Below, piece after piece: positions 34,210 to 47,406 of a stretch of 64,000 bases of DNA. Below the pieces are notes generated by a model that did not search any database, was not told the origin of the DNA, and saw only the letters and a program-made list of their open reading frames with translations. Each line of letters begins with the position of its first letter. The first letter of the stretch is position 1. Source of the DNA: Cotesia glomerata (lineage: Eukaryota > Arthropoda > Insecta > Hymenoptera > Braconidae); contig NC_058160.1 of assembly GCF_020080835.1 (NCBI RefSeq), positions 25,283,152 through 25,347,151 on the forward strand, read 5' to 3'. A program made the translations under genes and the position numbers.

Positions 34210-35873
34210 TACACTGTAAAAAGAGCAGTGTTAAAAATGGACTTATTTTAACACCGCGCGGTGTTAAAATAAAATAACACCGGCATAACGGTGTACTTTT
34301 CCGGTGTTAAATCGATGTAAAAACGGAGTAATACCAGTGTAAAAGCGGAGTAAAGTCTATTTAAAATATAAAGATTAAAAAATCTATAAAACATAATAAA
34401 ACTTAGTTTTTAAATTAAGAAAATAAATAGAAAATATATTAAAGTAGTATTCATTACACCGGCCCACAAAAAAAAAGTGGTCTGTACTTTTGACCGGGCC
34501 TATATATCTTTAAGTGTTTTGACGCGCTGAATCCGGATCTGAAGTCAGTTTTGCCCGTACACTCTCAAAATTTTGAGTAAAATGCGAAATAAACCCCAAA
34601 AAATTGCGAAAAACTGGTCACAGCGATGAATAAATTTTTGTGAACCCAGATAAATTATGATTTTTCTGTATGTCAATTCACTGAATCTGAATCTAAACGT
34701 TAAGTAGCTCCTTGAGCCGTAAAAATTTGAAAAAATTGCAAGAAATCATGAAAAATCGAAATTATTGAGACGAAAAAAATTTTTTGAATTCAGATTGAGT
34801 ATGATTTTTATGTACTTTATTTGTTCGACTGAATTTGAATCTGAAGTTTTCTTGTCCCATTGACGTTTTAAAATTGAAAAAAATCTCAAAAAATAAAAAA
34901 AATCGAGAAAATTGCAGTTTTAAATATGAAAAAAAAATCTAATAAACACGATTGTTAATGACTTGGGTGTATTTTAATGGATGAAATATGATTTTAGAAT
35001 TAAAAAATTGACAAAATTTTTAAAATCTATAAAAAATGATGTATAAGTAGAATGAAGAGAACGATTTTCTCGAATTTTAAACTGTCTTCGTTGGTATCGA
35101 TCTCTTTTGTTCTCAAACGACCTTCACTTCAAAATTTTCATCTTCAGAACCTGAAGATAAAATGACGGCTCAAGGGACTACTTAACGTTTAGATTCAGAT
35201 TCAGTGAATTGACATACATAAAAATCATACTTGATCCGGGTCCAAAAAACTTATTCATCGCTGTGACTACTTTTTCGGAATTTTTTGCCTTTTTGTTTTT
35301 GGGTTTTTTGCATTTTGCATTTTACTCAAAATTTTGAGGGTGTACGGGCAAAACTGACTTTAGATTCGGATTCAGCACGTCAAAATATATAAAGATAGGT
35401 AGGTCCGGTCAAAAGTACAGACTACTTTTTTGTTTTTGTGGGCCAGTGGAATTTTTATGATTTCTAGTGAAATAAACAAAATTGTGCCTATGAACGTTAA
35501 GAGAAAAATGTATGACATAAAAAAATATAAAAAGTCTATGAAGATCATCCAGAACAAATTTTAATTTTGGTTTGTAGTTATTTAAATTGTTACCTATGTA
35601 ATACGAACTTTATTTAAAAATTATACAATTTTACACCTACCATTTCAATAGTTAATAGTTTTATGAATTAATGAATATACTGTCTGAATAGTAGTAATTT
35701 AGTGAATAAAAATATTCACAAAGAAAAATATTTTAACACCGCTTTAACACCGGAAAAAAATATTTACACCGGCAGCGGTGTTATTTTAACACTGCTTTCG
35801 GTGTTGGAATTTAACACCGCAAATTTTAACACCTACACCGCTTTGGACTTACCCCGGTTTTTTTTACAGTATA
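34210..35873. mobile_element. TACACTGTAAAAA element with TTAACACCG subrepeats
   Basis: Starts TACACTGTAAAAAGAG and ends TTTTTTTTACAGTATA. Both terminal regions are built of repeated TTAACACCG and CGGTGTTA words. A 992-bp foldback element interrupts it. Confidence 0.65.
34457..35448. mobile_element. Foldback element with arms of about 275 bp
   Basis: CACCGGCCCACAAAAA at the left and TTTTTGTGGGCCAGTG at the right head long inverted arms. Shared words include GTCTGTACTTTTGACCGG, GCCCGTACACTCTCAAAATT and TTCACTGAATCTGAATCTAA (and mirror forms). The central spacer is AT-rich and non-coding. Confidence 0.8.
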
Positions 35874-35988
35874 GGATTTTTAAAAAAGTGTCAGTACTAA
35901 AAATATCCAAAAGTGCAAACTATGAAATAATAGTTTTTAAAAAATTAATAACTAATTTTCAAATTATAATAAATAATCTCCTGATAAA

Positions 35989-38900
35989 ATGAATTGGAGA
36001 CAAGTTTTTAAATATTTTTGTATAATTTTTGCATCCGCAGTTCTTATTTCTGCATTATGTACTGGTTTGTGGATATTTTTATCTCAGAAAAAGTAAGTGT
36101 ATTAGATAAAAATTTAATTTTAACTCTTTTCAATATAAAAATATTAAATATTTCTCTTAATTACTTCCATTAAACATATTAAAAAACTTTATACATAAAT
36201 TTAATTTAAAAAATAAGTATTCATTAGTATGAAAAATAAAAAAATATGTCATTATTTATTATGTATATTTTTTTACAGAGAGACTAATCCGGTAGTTTCA
36301 ACGCTGAATTTAAATATAACTGAAGAAAAAATAAATAATTTTAATAAAACTTTAGATAAAAAAGACGACAATAATAACATTAATCTTGAAAAATTTAATG
36401 GAAAAAGTACTGATGAAGAAAATAAGAACACTTTGATAACACATGATGAAAAAACTAAACTCGAAAATAATAATTACAACATCAACATCGAAAATACGAG
36501 TTCAAGAGTGAAACCGGTTTCAATGGAGAATTTTGAAAGGAAGAGAATAAATTTTAATATTCAAGAAATCGATGATCCGGAAATAAAAGAAGTGATTCCA
36601 AAGATTGAGAATAGATATTTTTTAAATGATATAACTCGCAACTCTGTTGCCAATAATAATGATAATCAAAAAGTGTCTGGAATAAAAAATTCTTTGGAAG
36701 AAACGACAATTGATTCGCAAGCTTTGCAATTGATTAAATCAGTAATTAATGATAACGAAACAACTGAAGCAATTCATGACTATGTCAAAACTATAAAAAA
36801 TACTGAATTTTCTGTAAAAGACAAAAATACTGAAACAAATATGACTGATTTAAATATTTACAACAAAAATAGTAATGTTACTGAAACAACTATAAACGTA
36901 TTAGACGCTGATCGTTCTAAAGAAAGTTTATCTTCAGGATTAATAATGAACAAAACTAAAATACCGAATAGTGACGATATTATATCCACAGAAAGAAATT
37001 TAACCACTCAAACAGATAATATACCGTCGATATCAACTATTACAAATGAAACTACAACCGAAAAATCGCGTGATGACATGATAACGATAGAAACTATTAA
37101 ATTGTCGATTAATGAAGTAATTAAAAATGAATCAATATTTAATACTACTAATGAAGAAACTGCACATGATAGAAAAGATAATGATATAAAAACTAAAGAA
37201 AGAATTGAATTATCAAATGGTGAGAATATCACGACGATTGAAACAAATTTAGACACTAAAAGTGATGATCAAGATTTACTTTTAGTAGCGAGTACAATTA
37301 CTAAAAAAATCACATTTGCCGATAATGATAATGTTAATGCAGCTATCAATAATTCAGTGATCGGTAATTTAAAACCAAACTTTTCATTATCTTTGAATAC
37401 AAGCGAAGAATCTGAAGTGAAGAGTTTGGATTTACATTCGGAGTTAAATTTTGGTACAGCTGAAAATATCTCTACAAGTTTTGGCACTACGAAAGAAAAT
37501 ATATTAATTAATAAAAATGATAGTACTGGATTAAATTTAAAAACTTCAAATATTAATAGCAATAAACAAAATTTATCGTCAGTGCTGGATTTTAAAAAGA
37601 CAAATAATACTGAAATTACTTCCAATGATATTATGACTACAGAAAAAACTAGGTTATTTACTGAAGATAATAAATCAAATATTACTAGCCTATATTCTAT
37701 TAAAGATAATGTTGAATCAAACACACCATTTATAAAAATCAATAAAGAAGAAACAACTACTGAAAAGATTGGTACTAATGATAATACTTCAGATAAAAGT
37801 AGATTATTAATTAATGGCAGCATAACTTCCAGAGATTTAATTATAGTCACGCCAACTTCAATCGATAGTGAAGATATAAATATTAATAAAAGGACAGAAA
37901 TAGCATCAGGTAATTTGAACGGCTCAAATTTATACTTTAATTATGAATCTGACCGGGTGATTATTATCACGCCAACAATCATCAATGGAAAAAATATTCT
38001 GAACAAAGATCAAAATACGAGCATAGGAATAAAACAAACATTGGATAGCAACTTAAAAAATTCCACGAATAATGACGGAAATGAATTAAACAATCCAGAA
38101 ATTTCTTCATTAGCTATGGATTATTGCAGTATTTTTGATGATAACACTACGGATGATAAAATTCAAGGTAATAATCATCTTAATCCTTTATTTATGTTAT
38201 TTCTTCTTTAATACTCTTGTATACAGTAACTGGGGAATAACCGTAGAAAAACTGGAAATTATCTTTTAATCAAAATTATTAAAGTTTTCGAAACATTTCT
38301 CATTAGATTGTTCGTTACAGATGAAGATAACAAAAAATGTTACGGTAAACTAGGTTGTCTCAGCATAACTCCCACCTGGTATCATATACTGAATCGAAAT
38401 TTAAATAAACTCCCACTACCACGAGAAGTTATTAATACTAGTATCATAATTTACACGCGTGAAGATCCTACCGAGGTAATTTTATAAAAAATTTTTGCAA
38501 ATTAAAAAATTATTTTTTTATGTCTGATAAATTATTATAGGGTCAAGTTATTATTATGAGTAAAAAAGAATTAGTAGAACTAATAAATTTCAACTCAAAA
38601 CGCAAAACTAAATTTATTATTCACGGATTCGATAGCTCACCACATGAGGCCTGGGTGGAGGTAAGCTAAAATGAAATAAAATGATGAATTATAATGCATT
38701 TTTATAATATTATTATTTATCAAATAATTTTGCATTATACTTAATACTTGATTGAATAGAATATGAAAAATGAACTTCTTCAACATGATGATTTCAACGT
38801 AATTGTCATAGATTGGACTGGGGGTAGTTCAACACTTTACGCCCAAGCAGCCGGAAATGCTAGACTTGTTGGCTTGGAAATCGCGTATCTCATTGAACGT

Positions 38901-41119
38901 CTCCAAGTAAGTGTTTAAAGTAGTTCCTCTGTAAAACTACTTTTTGACAGATTTTGTAAATTTTTTTTTCACGACTTAAGAACAACGTTTAGTAATAATT
39001 CTTGAAGTTTCAAAATTTTCGATAGTTTAGAATGCAAAATTTAACAACTAAGCTTACGATTTACTTTTTTTCCGTGCAGACTTACTTCTCAATTAAAACA
39101 TGTAAAACTTTCTTTCACATTAAAAAAATTCCTCAACAGAATTAGAAAAAAAAAACTAGTAGAATAAAAAAAAATATTTTACTAATAATTTAAAAAAAAG
39201 TAGCACTGTATTGTTTTGCTATCGAAAAATAATAATTTAAATATTATTTTGGTAATATTGATATGATAGTGAAATTAAAAATAGATAGTTGAAAGAAAAA
39301 ATTTTCTTGGCTCAAAAAAAATATTGTGAAGAGCGAAAATATCTTGGGTAAAGTTAAGAATTTTTTGAGCCAAGAAAATTCTTTTGTCTCAAAAAAATTT
39401 TCTTAAGACAAGAAAATTTTTTATTTGCTCCAAAACAACTTGAGTCTTTAAACATACTTAAAAAATTTTCTTGATACAATTAAACCCCTTTTTCTGTGTA
39501 TGTCAATTTTTGGAGTTTTATAACAACTAAATTATAATGAAAAAATTTTATTAAAAAAATTTCACAGCTAGAAATTAAAAAAAATTACAGGTGCTAGTTT
39601 TTTAAAAATATATTTTTTTTTATAATTGGTTTGTAATAAAAATAAAAAAAACTGTCAGATGTCTGCTGATTTTAATATCATGATTTTGATATGGTATATC
39701 TATGGTAAATAATGATTCGACAATAGTATTAATCTTTCAATAATATTAAATGGTCTGACCACAATTTCACCACGTTGGAACTTAATATAATACCTTTGAC
39801 TTCTTCTTATAATATTAACTTCATTAAATTTTTATTTTATAGATAAAATGTGAGTTGAAATTGAACGATGTGCATCTAATAGGCCACAGTCTTGGCGCTC
39901 ATATTGCAGGATACGCTGGAGAAAAATTGCACGGTGAAATTGGACGCATATCTGGACTAGATCCAGCTATGCCGGATTTTAAAAAAATGCCCATTCATGT
40001 ACGTTTAGACCCTACTGATGCAAAACTTGTTGATGTTATTCACACTGACAGCTTAGGATTTATACCGCTGGGTAAATTAAAAAAAAAAAAATTATAAAAA
40101 CTTTCGAAGATAATAAAATGAAAAATTAGTTAGAATATAATTTATATTTTTAAGGAATATATCAGCCCTGTGGTCACTTGGATTTTTATCCCAATAACGG
40201 TGATGACCAGCCAGGTTGTTCGGAGTCATCTTTAGGAATAATTTGCGATCATACTCGCGCGACAAAACTTTTTACTGAGAGTATTAACTCCAAGTGTCAA
40301 TTTATAGCTCATGAATGTCCGAGATATGAAGATTTCATTGAAGGAAAATGTTTCTTGTGCAATAGTACCAACAGTGTTAATTGCGGTATTATGGGATATC
40401 ATGCTGATAAAAGTCCCGCTTTGTTACGAAAATTAACTCCCGAAGAATCTGCTGTTAGTCCTACAAAGTTTTTTATTTCTACTGGTGACAAAAATCCTTA
40501 TTGTCGTAAGTTATTCTTTTTTTATTAAATTTAATACATCTATTACATAAAAAAAATATTTAATTGTTCTATAAAAATATATAGGAAGACACTATAGGAT
40601 AACAATTAAATTGGCAAGACCAGTTATAGCAAAAATGTTCATGCAAGGTTTGATAAATGTTACATTTTATGGAGATAATGGGATTATTAATAACATGGAA
40701 CTCACCCCAAAGTATGTAAATTTATAAAGTTAATTACTTCAATATAATCAAATATTTATAATTTTTCTAATTTTTTGATATAATTTTCCAGTGGTCGACG
40801 AATAAAATTAACCCACGGGTCAACAAAACGAATCATAGCACTGCCTCCAGAAAATGCTGAATATTCCATAGGAAAAATACACAAAGTTGAATTATCTTGG
40901 ATCTACGACAGTAAATTTACAGATTTTCTTTACAGCTGTATTTTCTGTAACGACGTGTTATATGTTGATAGTATTGTTGTTGATATCTTGGAACTTATAC
41001 CAGAACGGAAGAAAAGGGAAATGGAGTTATCAAATGAACTCTGCTCGATTCAAGGCCCCAAAAAATACGCTGCAATTTCGAGTGGCTCGAGCGCTCCTTT
41101 TGTTGACAATTGTTATTAA
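35989..41119 (+). CDS. Lipase D: membrane-anchored lipase with 629-residue Asn/Thr/Ser stalk
   Basis: Nine exons: 35989-36092, 36279-38167, 38321-38475, 38541-38660, 38760-38906, 39843-40071, 40155-40505, 40585-40711, 40792-41119; 1149 aa. Residues about 9-30 are a single hydrophobic anchor with a basic N-terminal side, predicting type II topology. The giant exon 2 (residues 36-664) is open for 629 codons and rich in Asn, Thr, Ser, Asp, Glu and Lys with many N-x-T/S sequons and TTE/TTEK words, and has no recognisable fold. The lipase domain has IIHGF, VIDWTGG, GHSLG (Ser821), GLDPAMP (Asp845) and CDHTRA (His914). The lid between Cys903 and Cys912 is 8 residues. The PLAT domain keeps LCSIQG and VDNCY. 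The last exon fuses the two final exons of lipases B and C without a gap, a clean intron loss. Likely a cell-surface or luminal-facing ester hydrolase; substrate unknown. Confidence 0.92.
39288..39500. mobile_element. Possible ACAGAAAAA-type MITE in lipase D intron 5
   Basis: Built of mirrored AATTTTCTTGGCTC and GAGCCAAGAAAATT words and ending in TTTTTCTGTGTATG. It resembles the MITEs at 18321 and 56418, but the left terminus is unclear. Confidence 0.35.
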
Positions 41120-41554
41120 TTAGACTAAAATATAAACCCAAGCGGTACAAAAATTTTTTTGATAATGTTTTTTTGAATTTAAGTTTAGGATAATTAATTA
41201 TTGACTTTTTGTTCCATAAACTCTTTCAAAAAGTCAACATTTTTTTTGACGCTTGGAAATGTGATATAAATTGAGAGAACATTTAATACCTTCAACGTTC
41301 TTATCCAAGCAGCACAAAAATTTTTTTGGTAATATTTTGTTGAATTTAAATTGACAATTATTAATTTTTGACTTTTTGTTAAGTAAAATTTACCAAAAAG
41401 TCAACAGTTTTTTATGTGACGCTTGGGTAATATTGTCGGTAATTATTGCCCAATATTTTACAATTACGAAATTTATATTAGTCTACGACTTTTATAATCT
41501 TAAGGTATCAATGTTACATCCAGCTTTTTCCACAAAGTGATATTATCACCATAC

Positions 41555-42555
<1,001 letters not shown>

Positions 42556-44099
42556 ATAACATGGTATATTTTTGTAATTTCAACATATATACGCTTAAAT
42601 CTATAATTTTTTATATTTATAGTTTCATTATTGTGATATTATTTTTAGTATATTGCACGCCTCATAGCGCGAAGCGCGTGAGGTTGTGCTTTATACTCGA
42701 CTCATCAAGGTCAAGCAATTTTGTGATCTTTAAATGCCTCTATCACAACCATATTACATTTATACAATGATATAAGTAGATGTACACCGAAAAAACACTT
42801 AAATGAAACCATCTTTTACTTTCTAAAATCATTTCATGTTGCTATTTAGAAAAAAAAAAAACATTTTGAAAAAAATTTTACGTGGACGTCCGGATGTCAC
42901 CCCATTTTGGATGTACCAACGATTGCTCCCGAACAAATTGATATTTCAAGATCGGACTTTTTTTATTAGTTTAAGGATTCGGTTAACTGGGTTCGTATTT
43001 CATATCAGTGGCCTAGTTTACGTATTTTTTTTTTAAATTGAATTTTTATTAAAATTCACTACAACCGTACAAAGCCAAACGAACTTTTCTTATTTGTCAC
43101 GTGAAAACTATGGCGCCACTTGATCAAGCTAGATTTTTTAGACTGCGTACGCATATGACAAGAAAAAAGGGCGCTGATATTTAAAAAAAAATAAAAAATA
43201 TGTAAGAAATTACTTAATTATTTTTTTTTTAATCAATTACACAATTAATTTTTTTCTTAAAAAATGAATAAGCGTTATGAGGTGTGCACTTTTGAATTTT
43301 CCAAACTTTGTTATAATTATAATTTATAAGGTTATAGTTATAATTTAAAATTTTTTGCCATTGAATTTTTGTTTTGTAAATGAATTATTAAAAAAATTAA
43401 TTTGCAATTATATAAAAACCTATGAAACTTTCTTTCAATTTTTTATTTTCCTCTATATCATATTCGTTAAGAAAAAATAAAATAAAAAAAAATTCTATTT
43501 TTTAGTAGTAGCTCATCGATTTTATCCATAATTTATAAAAAAAAAAAAATGTTCAGCCTTGACATTTAATAACTCTCACACAAACCTTTACTCTACTGAC
43601 ATTTCTTTCTAACACTCATACATTGATGAACTAAAGTATTAAATTTCACATTTAGAAAATATTTCATAGAATAGAATTAATATAATTATATTTTCATCTT
43701 CAAACATAAACATAAATCCAGAATAAAAAATCTATGCATTGAAAATTTTACTTTTACTCTCAAGCCTCAATTTAATAGGCGTGTCGCATCACTTTTACAT
43801 CCATAAATTCATCAATATTAATTATTATTAAAACTAGATGCAGTATAAGAAAGTACATAAAAATGTAAAAAGAAATGTGATTCTTAAAACTTATTCAATT
43901 GCCTAATCGCTATCTAACTTTGTAAATGAATTCATCATGCACGCGCCTTCCTTTTTTCTGTTTCTTCTTTTCCTCCATCTTCAATCGAGCAAATTATACA
44001 ATGTTACCTTACACACAACGATAGTCTGCCCATTTAATACATAATACAAGAGATGCTCTCACTTTCCTTCATCTTCCCTCTCCAAAACGACGCCGAAAT

Positions 44100-44137
44100 G
44101 ATAAAAGCACCCAAAGATTCATCTGGAACCTTCAGTT
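44100..44137 (+). promoter_or_regulatory. Possible core promoter of obstructor-E
   Basis: GATAAAAGC at 44100 lies about 33 bases upstream of CTTCAGTTT (A at 44134), an arthropod-type initiator. This would give a 5' UTR of about 134 bases to the ATG at 44268. It rests on motif spacing only. Confidence 0.3.
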
Positions 44138-44267
44138 TACGTTTAATCCTCACAAGTGTTTCGCCTCTGAAAAGGAAAAATCTTAAATTAATAGTTATTT
44201 ATTAATTATTATTTATTTTTTAACATTCAAAATAACGAGTACCACTACTGAATAAAAAAAAATAAAA

Positions 44268-47130
44268 ATGTTTGGATACTTAAAAGGAAGAAATGTAATT
44301 GCACTGACTATTTTTGCCGTCTGTCTCAACACATGTAAGTATCTATTATTTTAATAAAAAGCCTATTAGTAATTAGATAATTACAATAAGTGAGCGGTTG
44401 AAATTAACCTTTAGCCACAAGTGATTTTTAAAATTCCGTAATTTTATAATAAATTAATATAATAAGTATATTAACATAAATGACATATAAAATAAAAATT
44501 TCGCATAACTACTTATTTAATTCAATTTAAATACTAAATTTTTAATGCGCGAATATGTATGTATAATATATCATTAAAATTGCGTGTATTTTAAATTATC
44601 GAGTATAAAATTATGTAACGCAGTAGATTCTTGAATAAAATCTTTCGATCCTAATTTATATTCAATGATATTCGAAGCCCAAGGCGGTAATTGCCCGTGA
44701 GCCACAGGCCACAGGGAAGACGATACAACTTTCCCTTGTTATTGCGACGTTTAAGATTTGAAATAACTAATCAATATATGTGTTTACTAGAAAAATTATA
44801 TTTTTACTAAAAAACAGCAAAATAATTGATACTGAAACTAACAAACATCTGAAAATTTTCACAATTTTTATAACCACTTAATTATTATAAAAAATTACTT
44901 ACCCTTTTAATTTTTCCTTAATTTTTACATGTGGAATTTTCTAGCTAAATTTTTTTTATAATAATTTAATTGTTATAAAAATCTAAAAAATTGTATGAAA
45001 ATTAAGTTAGCCGACATCTAAAAATTTTTAGAATTTTTTTTAATGAAAAAATTGTTACAAAAAAAATTTCATTCATTAAAAACTTGAAAAACTATAAGTA
45101 CAATTTTTAAAAAATATTTTTTAGTTCTAATTTTATTAATGGAAAAAAAATAAAAAATTAAAAACGTCGGCTAACTTTAGGATTATAAAAAATTGTTAGA
45201 TGACTGTAAAAATCAGTATCATTAAAATGAGCAATTTAATTAATCATTTAACTGATTAGGTTTCAGTCAATTTCAAAGACAGCGATTCGATTCCCGACAA
45301 AACAACCTGGATTTTAACAAACCATCGCCGTTTGCTGGACAATCATTTTCACGATCTCCTCAACAATCTTCGGGCTTGTGCCCCGAAAGAACTGGAAGGT
45401 TCCCGGTACCCAATCAGTGCGATGCTTACATAGAATGTATTGATGGCGAAGGTGAACAAAAATTCTGTCCTGAAGGCCTCCTTTTTAATCCCGATGCGCG
45501 GTTTAATTATCCATGCGGCTATCCTATTGACATTAGCTGTGAAGGACGTCCCAACCTACGTGAGTAAAATATGAAACCTATTATTATTTTTAATAATTAC
45601 ATAATTAGATGATGATATATTGTAATATGAGATCACTTTTGAATACTAAATAAATATGTTTACAAATATAGAGCCGGCTCAGCCCACTGATGACTGCCCT
45701 CATCAATATGGTTACTTTAAGGTCGGCCAAAGTGCCGCAGATTGCGGTCAATTCATGAATTGCGCCGGAGGGGTTGGTTACATGTTCAATTGTCCAGAAG
45801 GTTTGGCCTTCAATGCTCAAAGTTACAGGTGTGATTGGCCGGATCAAGTTTCTGATTGTGACGTTGAAGGTAAGTTTTATTTTTTTGTTTTAACTAATAA
45901 ATATTATATAATTTATTTAAGAAAATATGAAACTAAATTCAGCAGACGTTTAAAATTTTTTTCATTAATTAATTTAGAAGTAAAAAAATATTTTTTTTAA
46001 TTGCATTTATATTTTTTAAAAATTTTCTACATGTCAAATTTTTTTTTATTAATTTTTTTAATGTCACTAAAATTATCAGAGTTCAAAATTTTTTTATTTT
46101 TCTTGAAAAATAATGACTTTTAAGTTAACAGTCATTTGAGAATTTTTTAATTTTATTCAACAAACAAATTTTTTCCGAAAAATTATTTTTAAAAAATTAT
46201 CTTATTTTCAATTTTTTTAAATTTCTACAGTTCAATTTTTTTTTCTCATTTTTTTTTTTGATGAAAATTAAGTTAGCCGACATTTAAAAATTTTTAGAAC
46301 TTTTTTTTATTAAAAAAATTATTGCAAAATAATAAAAAAAAATTTTCATTTGCAAAAAACTTGAAAAACTCTAAGTGCAATTTTTAAAAAATATTTTTTA
46401 GTTCTAATTTAAATGAAAAAAAATGAAAAAATTAAAAATGTCGGCTAACTTTAGTATTATTCTTTTTTGCTATAATTTGGCACAAAAAATCTTAAAATTA
46501 TCAATTATCTGCTAAGTTAATTTTCTTTGAAAAACAAATTAGGTCTAGAAAATTGTTTTAAAAAAATTGCATTTATAATAATTTTTTTATTAAATTTTTC
46601 TTACTCTAATTTACTTGTTAAAAAAATTGTAAAAATCGTCATATATCTACTAATTTTATTTAATTTAAAAAATTAATTTGAATTTTATGTGTAAATTAAC
46701 AGCTTTCTTGAAATTCACTTGTCCACCGTCACCGTCCGATGAGAATCAGAACCTCTTTGCAGTAAGTGAACCTGTAAGGTTCTTCAGAAGCCCCCACGAC
46801 TGTCAAAGATATTTCATCTGTGTGAACGGTAAACCGCGTCTTCAAAATTGTGGCGAAGGTAACGCCTTCAATGAGTTAATCAACGCCTGTGACGCTGCTG
46901 AAAATGTTACCGGATGGTATGTATACTGAATATTAAAATTTATAAATAAACCAACCGGCTATGAATATTATTATCATTAATCATTTATAATAAAAATGAT
47001 AATTTTTTCTAGTGAACCGCCTTTTATACCTGACCAAGAAGAAGAAGAAGAACCCCTTAGGTTCCAAGCACCAAGACGTTTTAACACTGGACCGCAAGCT
47101 GCGCAAAAAGGACGAGTTAGACTGTTTTAA
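44268..47130 (+). CDS. obst-E: Obstructor-E-like chitin-binding protein (CPAP3 family)
   Basis: Five exons: 44268-44334, 45260-45559, 45672-45869, 46703-46916, 47013-47130; 298 aa, the usual CPAP3 size. Residues 1-22 include a hydrophobic stretch (VIALTIFAVCL) fitting a signal peptide. Three ChtBD2 (peritrophin-A) domains follow, each with six cysteines: about residues 54-105 (LCPERTGRFPVPNQC...), 113-170 (DCPHQYGYFKVG... CDWPDQVSDC) and 180-255 (TCPPSPS... FFRSPHDCQRYFICVNG... ENVTGC). The tail has an acidic run and ends in RVRLF. The spacing and the CDWPDQVSDC / CVNGKPRLQNCG motifs resemble obstructor-E more than Gasp or obstructor-A. Such proteins bind chitin and organise the cuticle or tracheal matrix. 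Introns 2 and 3 hold nothing coding; introns 1 and 3 each carry a short MITE. Confidence 0.92.
45004..45178. mobile_element. AAGTTAGCCGAC MITE, copy 1
   Basis: About 175 bp with AAGTTAGCCGACATCTAAAA at the left and CGTCGGCTAACTT at the right. It lies in intron 1 of obst-E. Confidence 0.8.
46270..46451. mobile_element. AAGTTAGCCGAC MITE, copy 2
   Basis: About 182 bp, with the same ends as 45004-45178 and a near-identical A/T-rich interior. It lies in intron 3 of obst-E. Confidence 0.8.
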
Positions 47131-47315
47131 ATTCATGGAATAATTATAAATCTTCTGTATAATAATTAATTAAATAATTCGTTTTAAAAACTCAGAATAT
47201 TATTATTAATTTATTTTATTTCACCCGCTTATTGAAAAAACTGTCAGATCAATTTCGGAAAAACTTATTTACAAATTTAAAAAATACAAAATTTACTATT
47301 GGAGTATTTGAGACC

Positions 47316-47406
<91 letters not shown>

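Larger units (their letters stand above)
30796..35988. other. Intergenic region between lipases C and D
   Basis: No host gene is seen. 30985-31595 and 33557-33620 are a copy of the segment downstream of lipase B. The rest is transposons: a 1959-bp element (31598-33556), a hairpin element (34089-34209), and an outer element (34210-35873) with a foldback element nested in it. The last 115 bases before the lipase D start are AT-rich, with no clear core promoter. Confidence 0.6.

Noticed and set aside
37008..37850. Open frames on the - strand opposite the lipase D stalk
   Set aside because: They are the antisense shadow of a low-complexity coding exon, rich in Val/Leu/Ser and without splice signals or motifs.
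40887..41123. Alternative + frame in the last exon of lipase D
   Set aside because: The frame ending in VDNCY matches the PLAT ends of lipase B and closes the gene in phase; the other frame has no similarity.
43094..43102. GTCACGTGA as a Mitf/TFEB (CLEAR) site
   Set aside because: One short palindromic site with no neighbours or conservation evidence is expected by chance.
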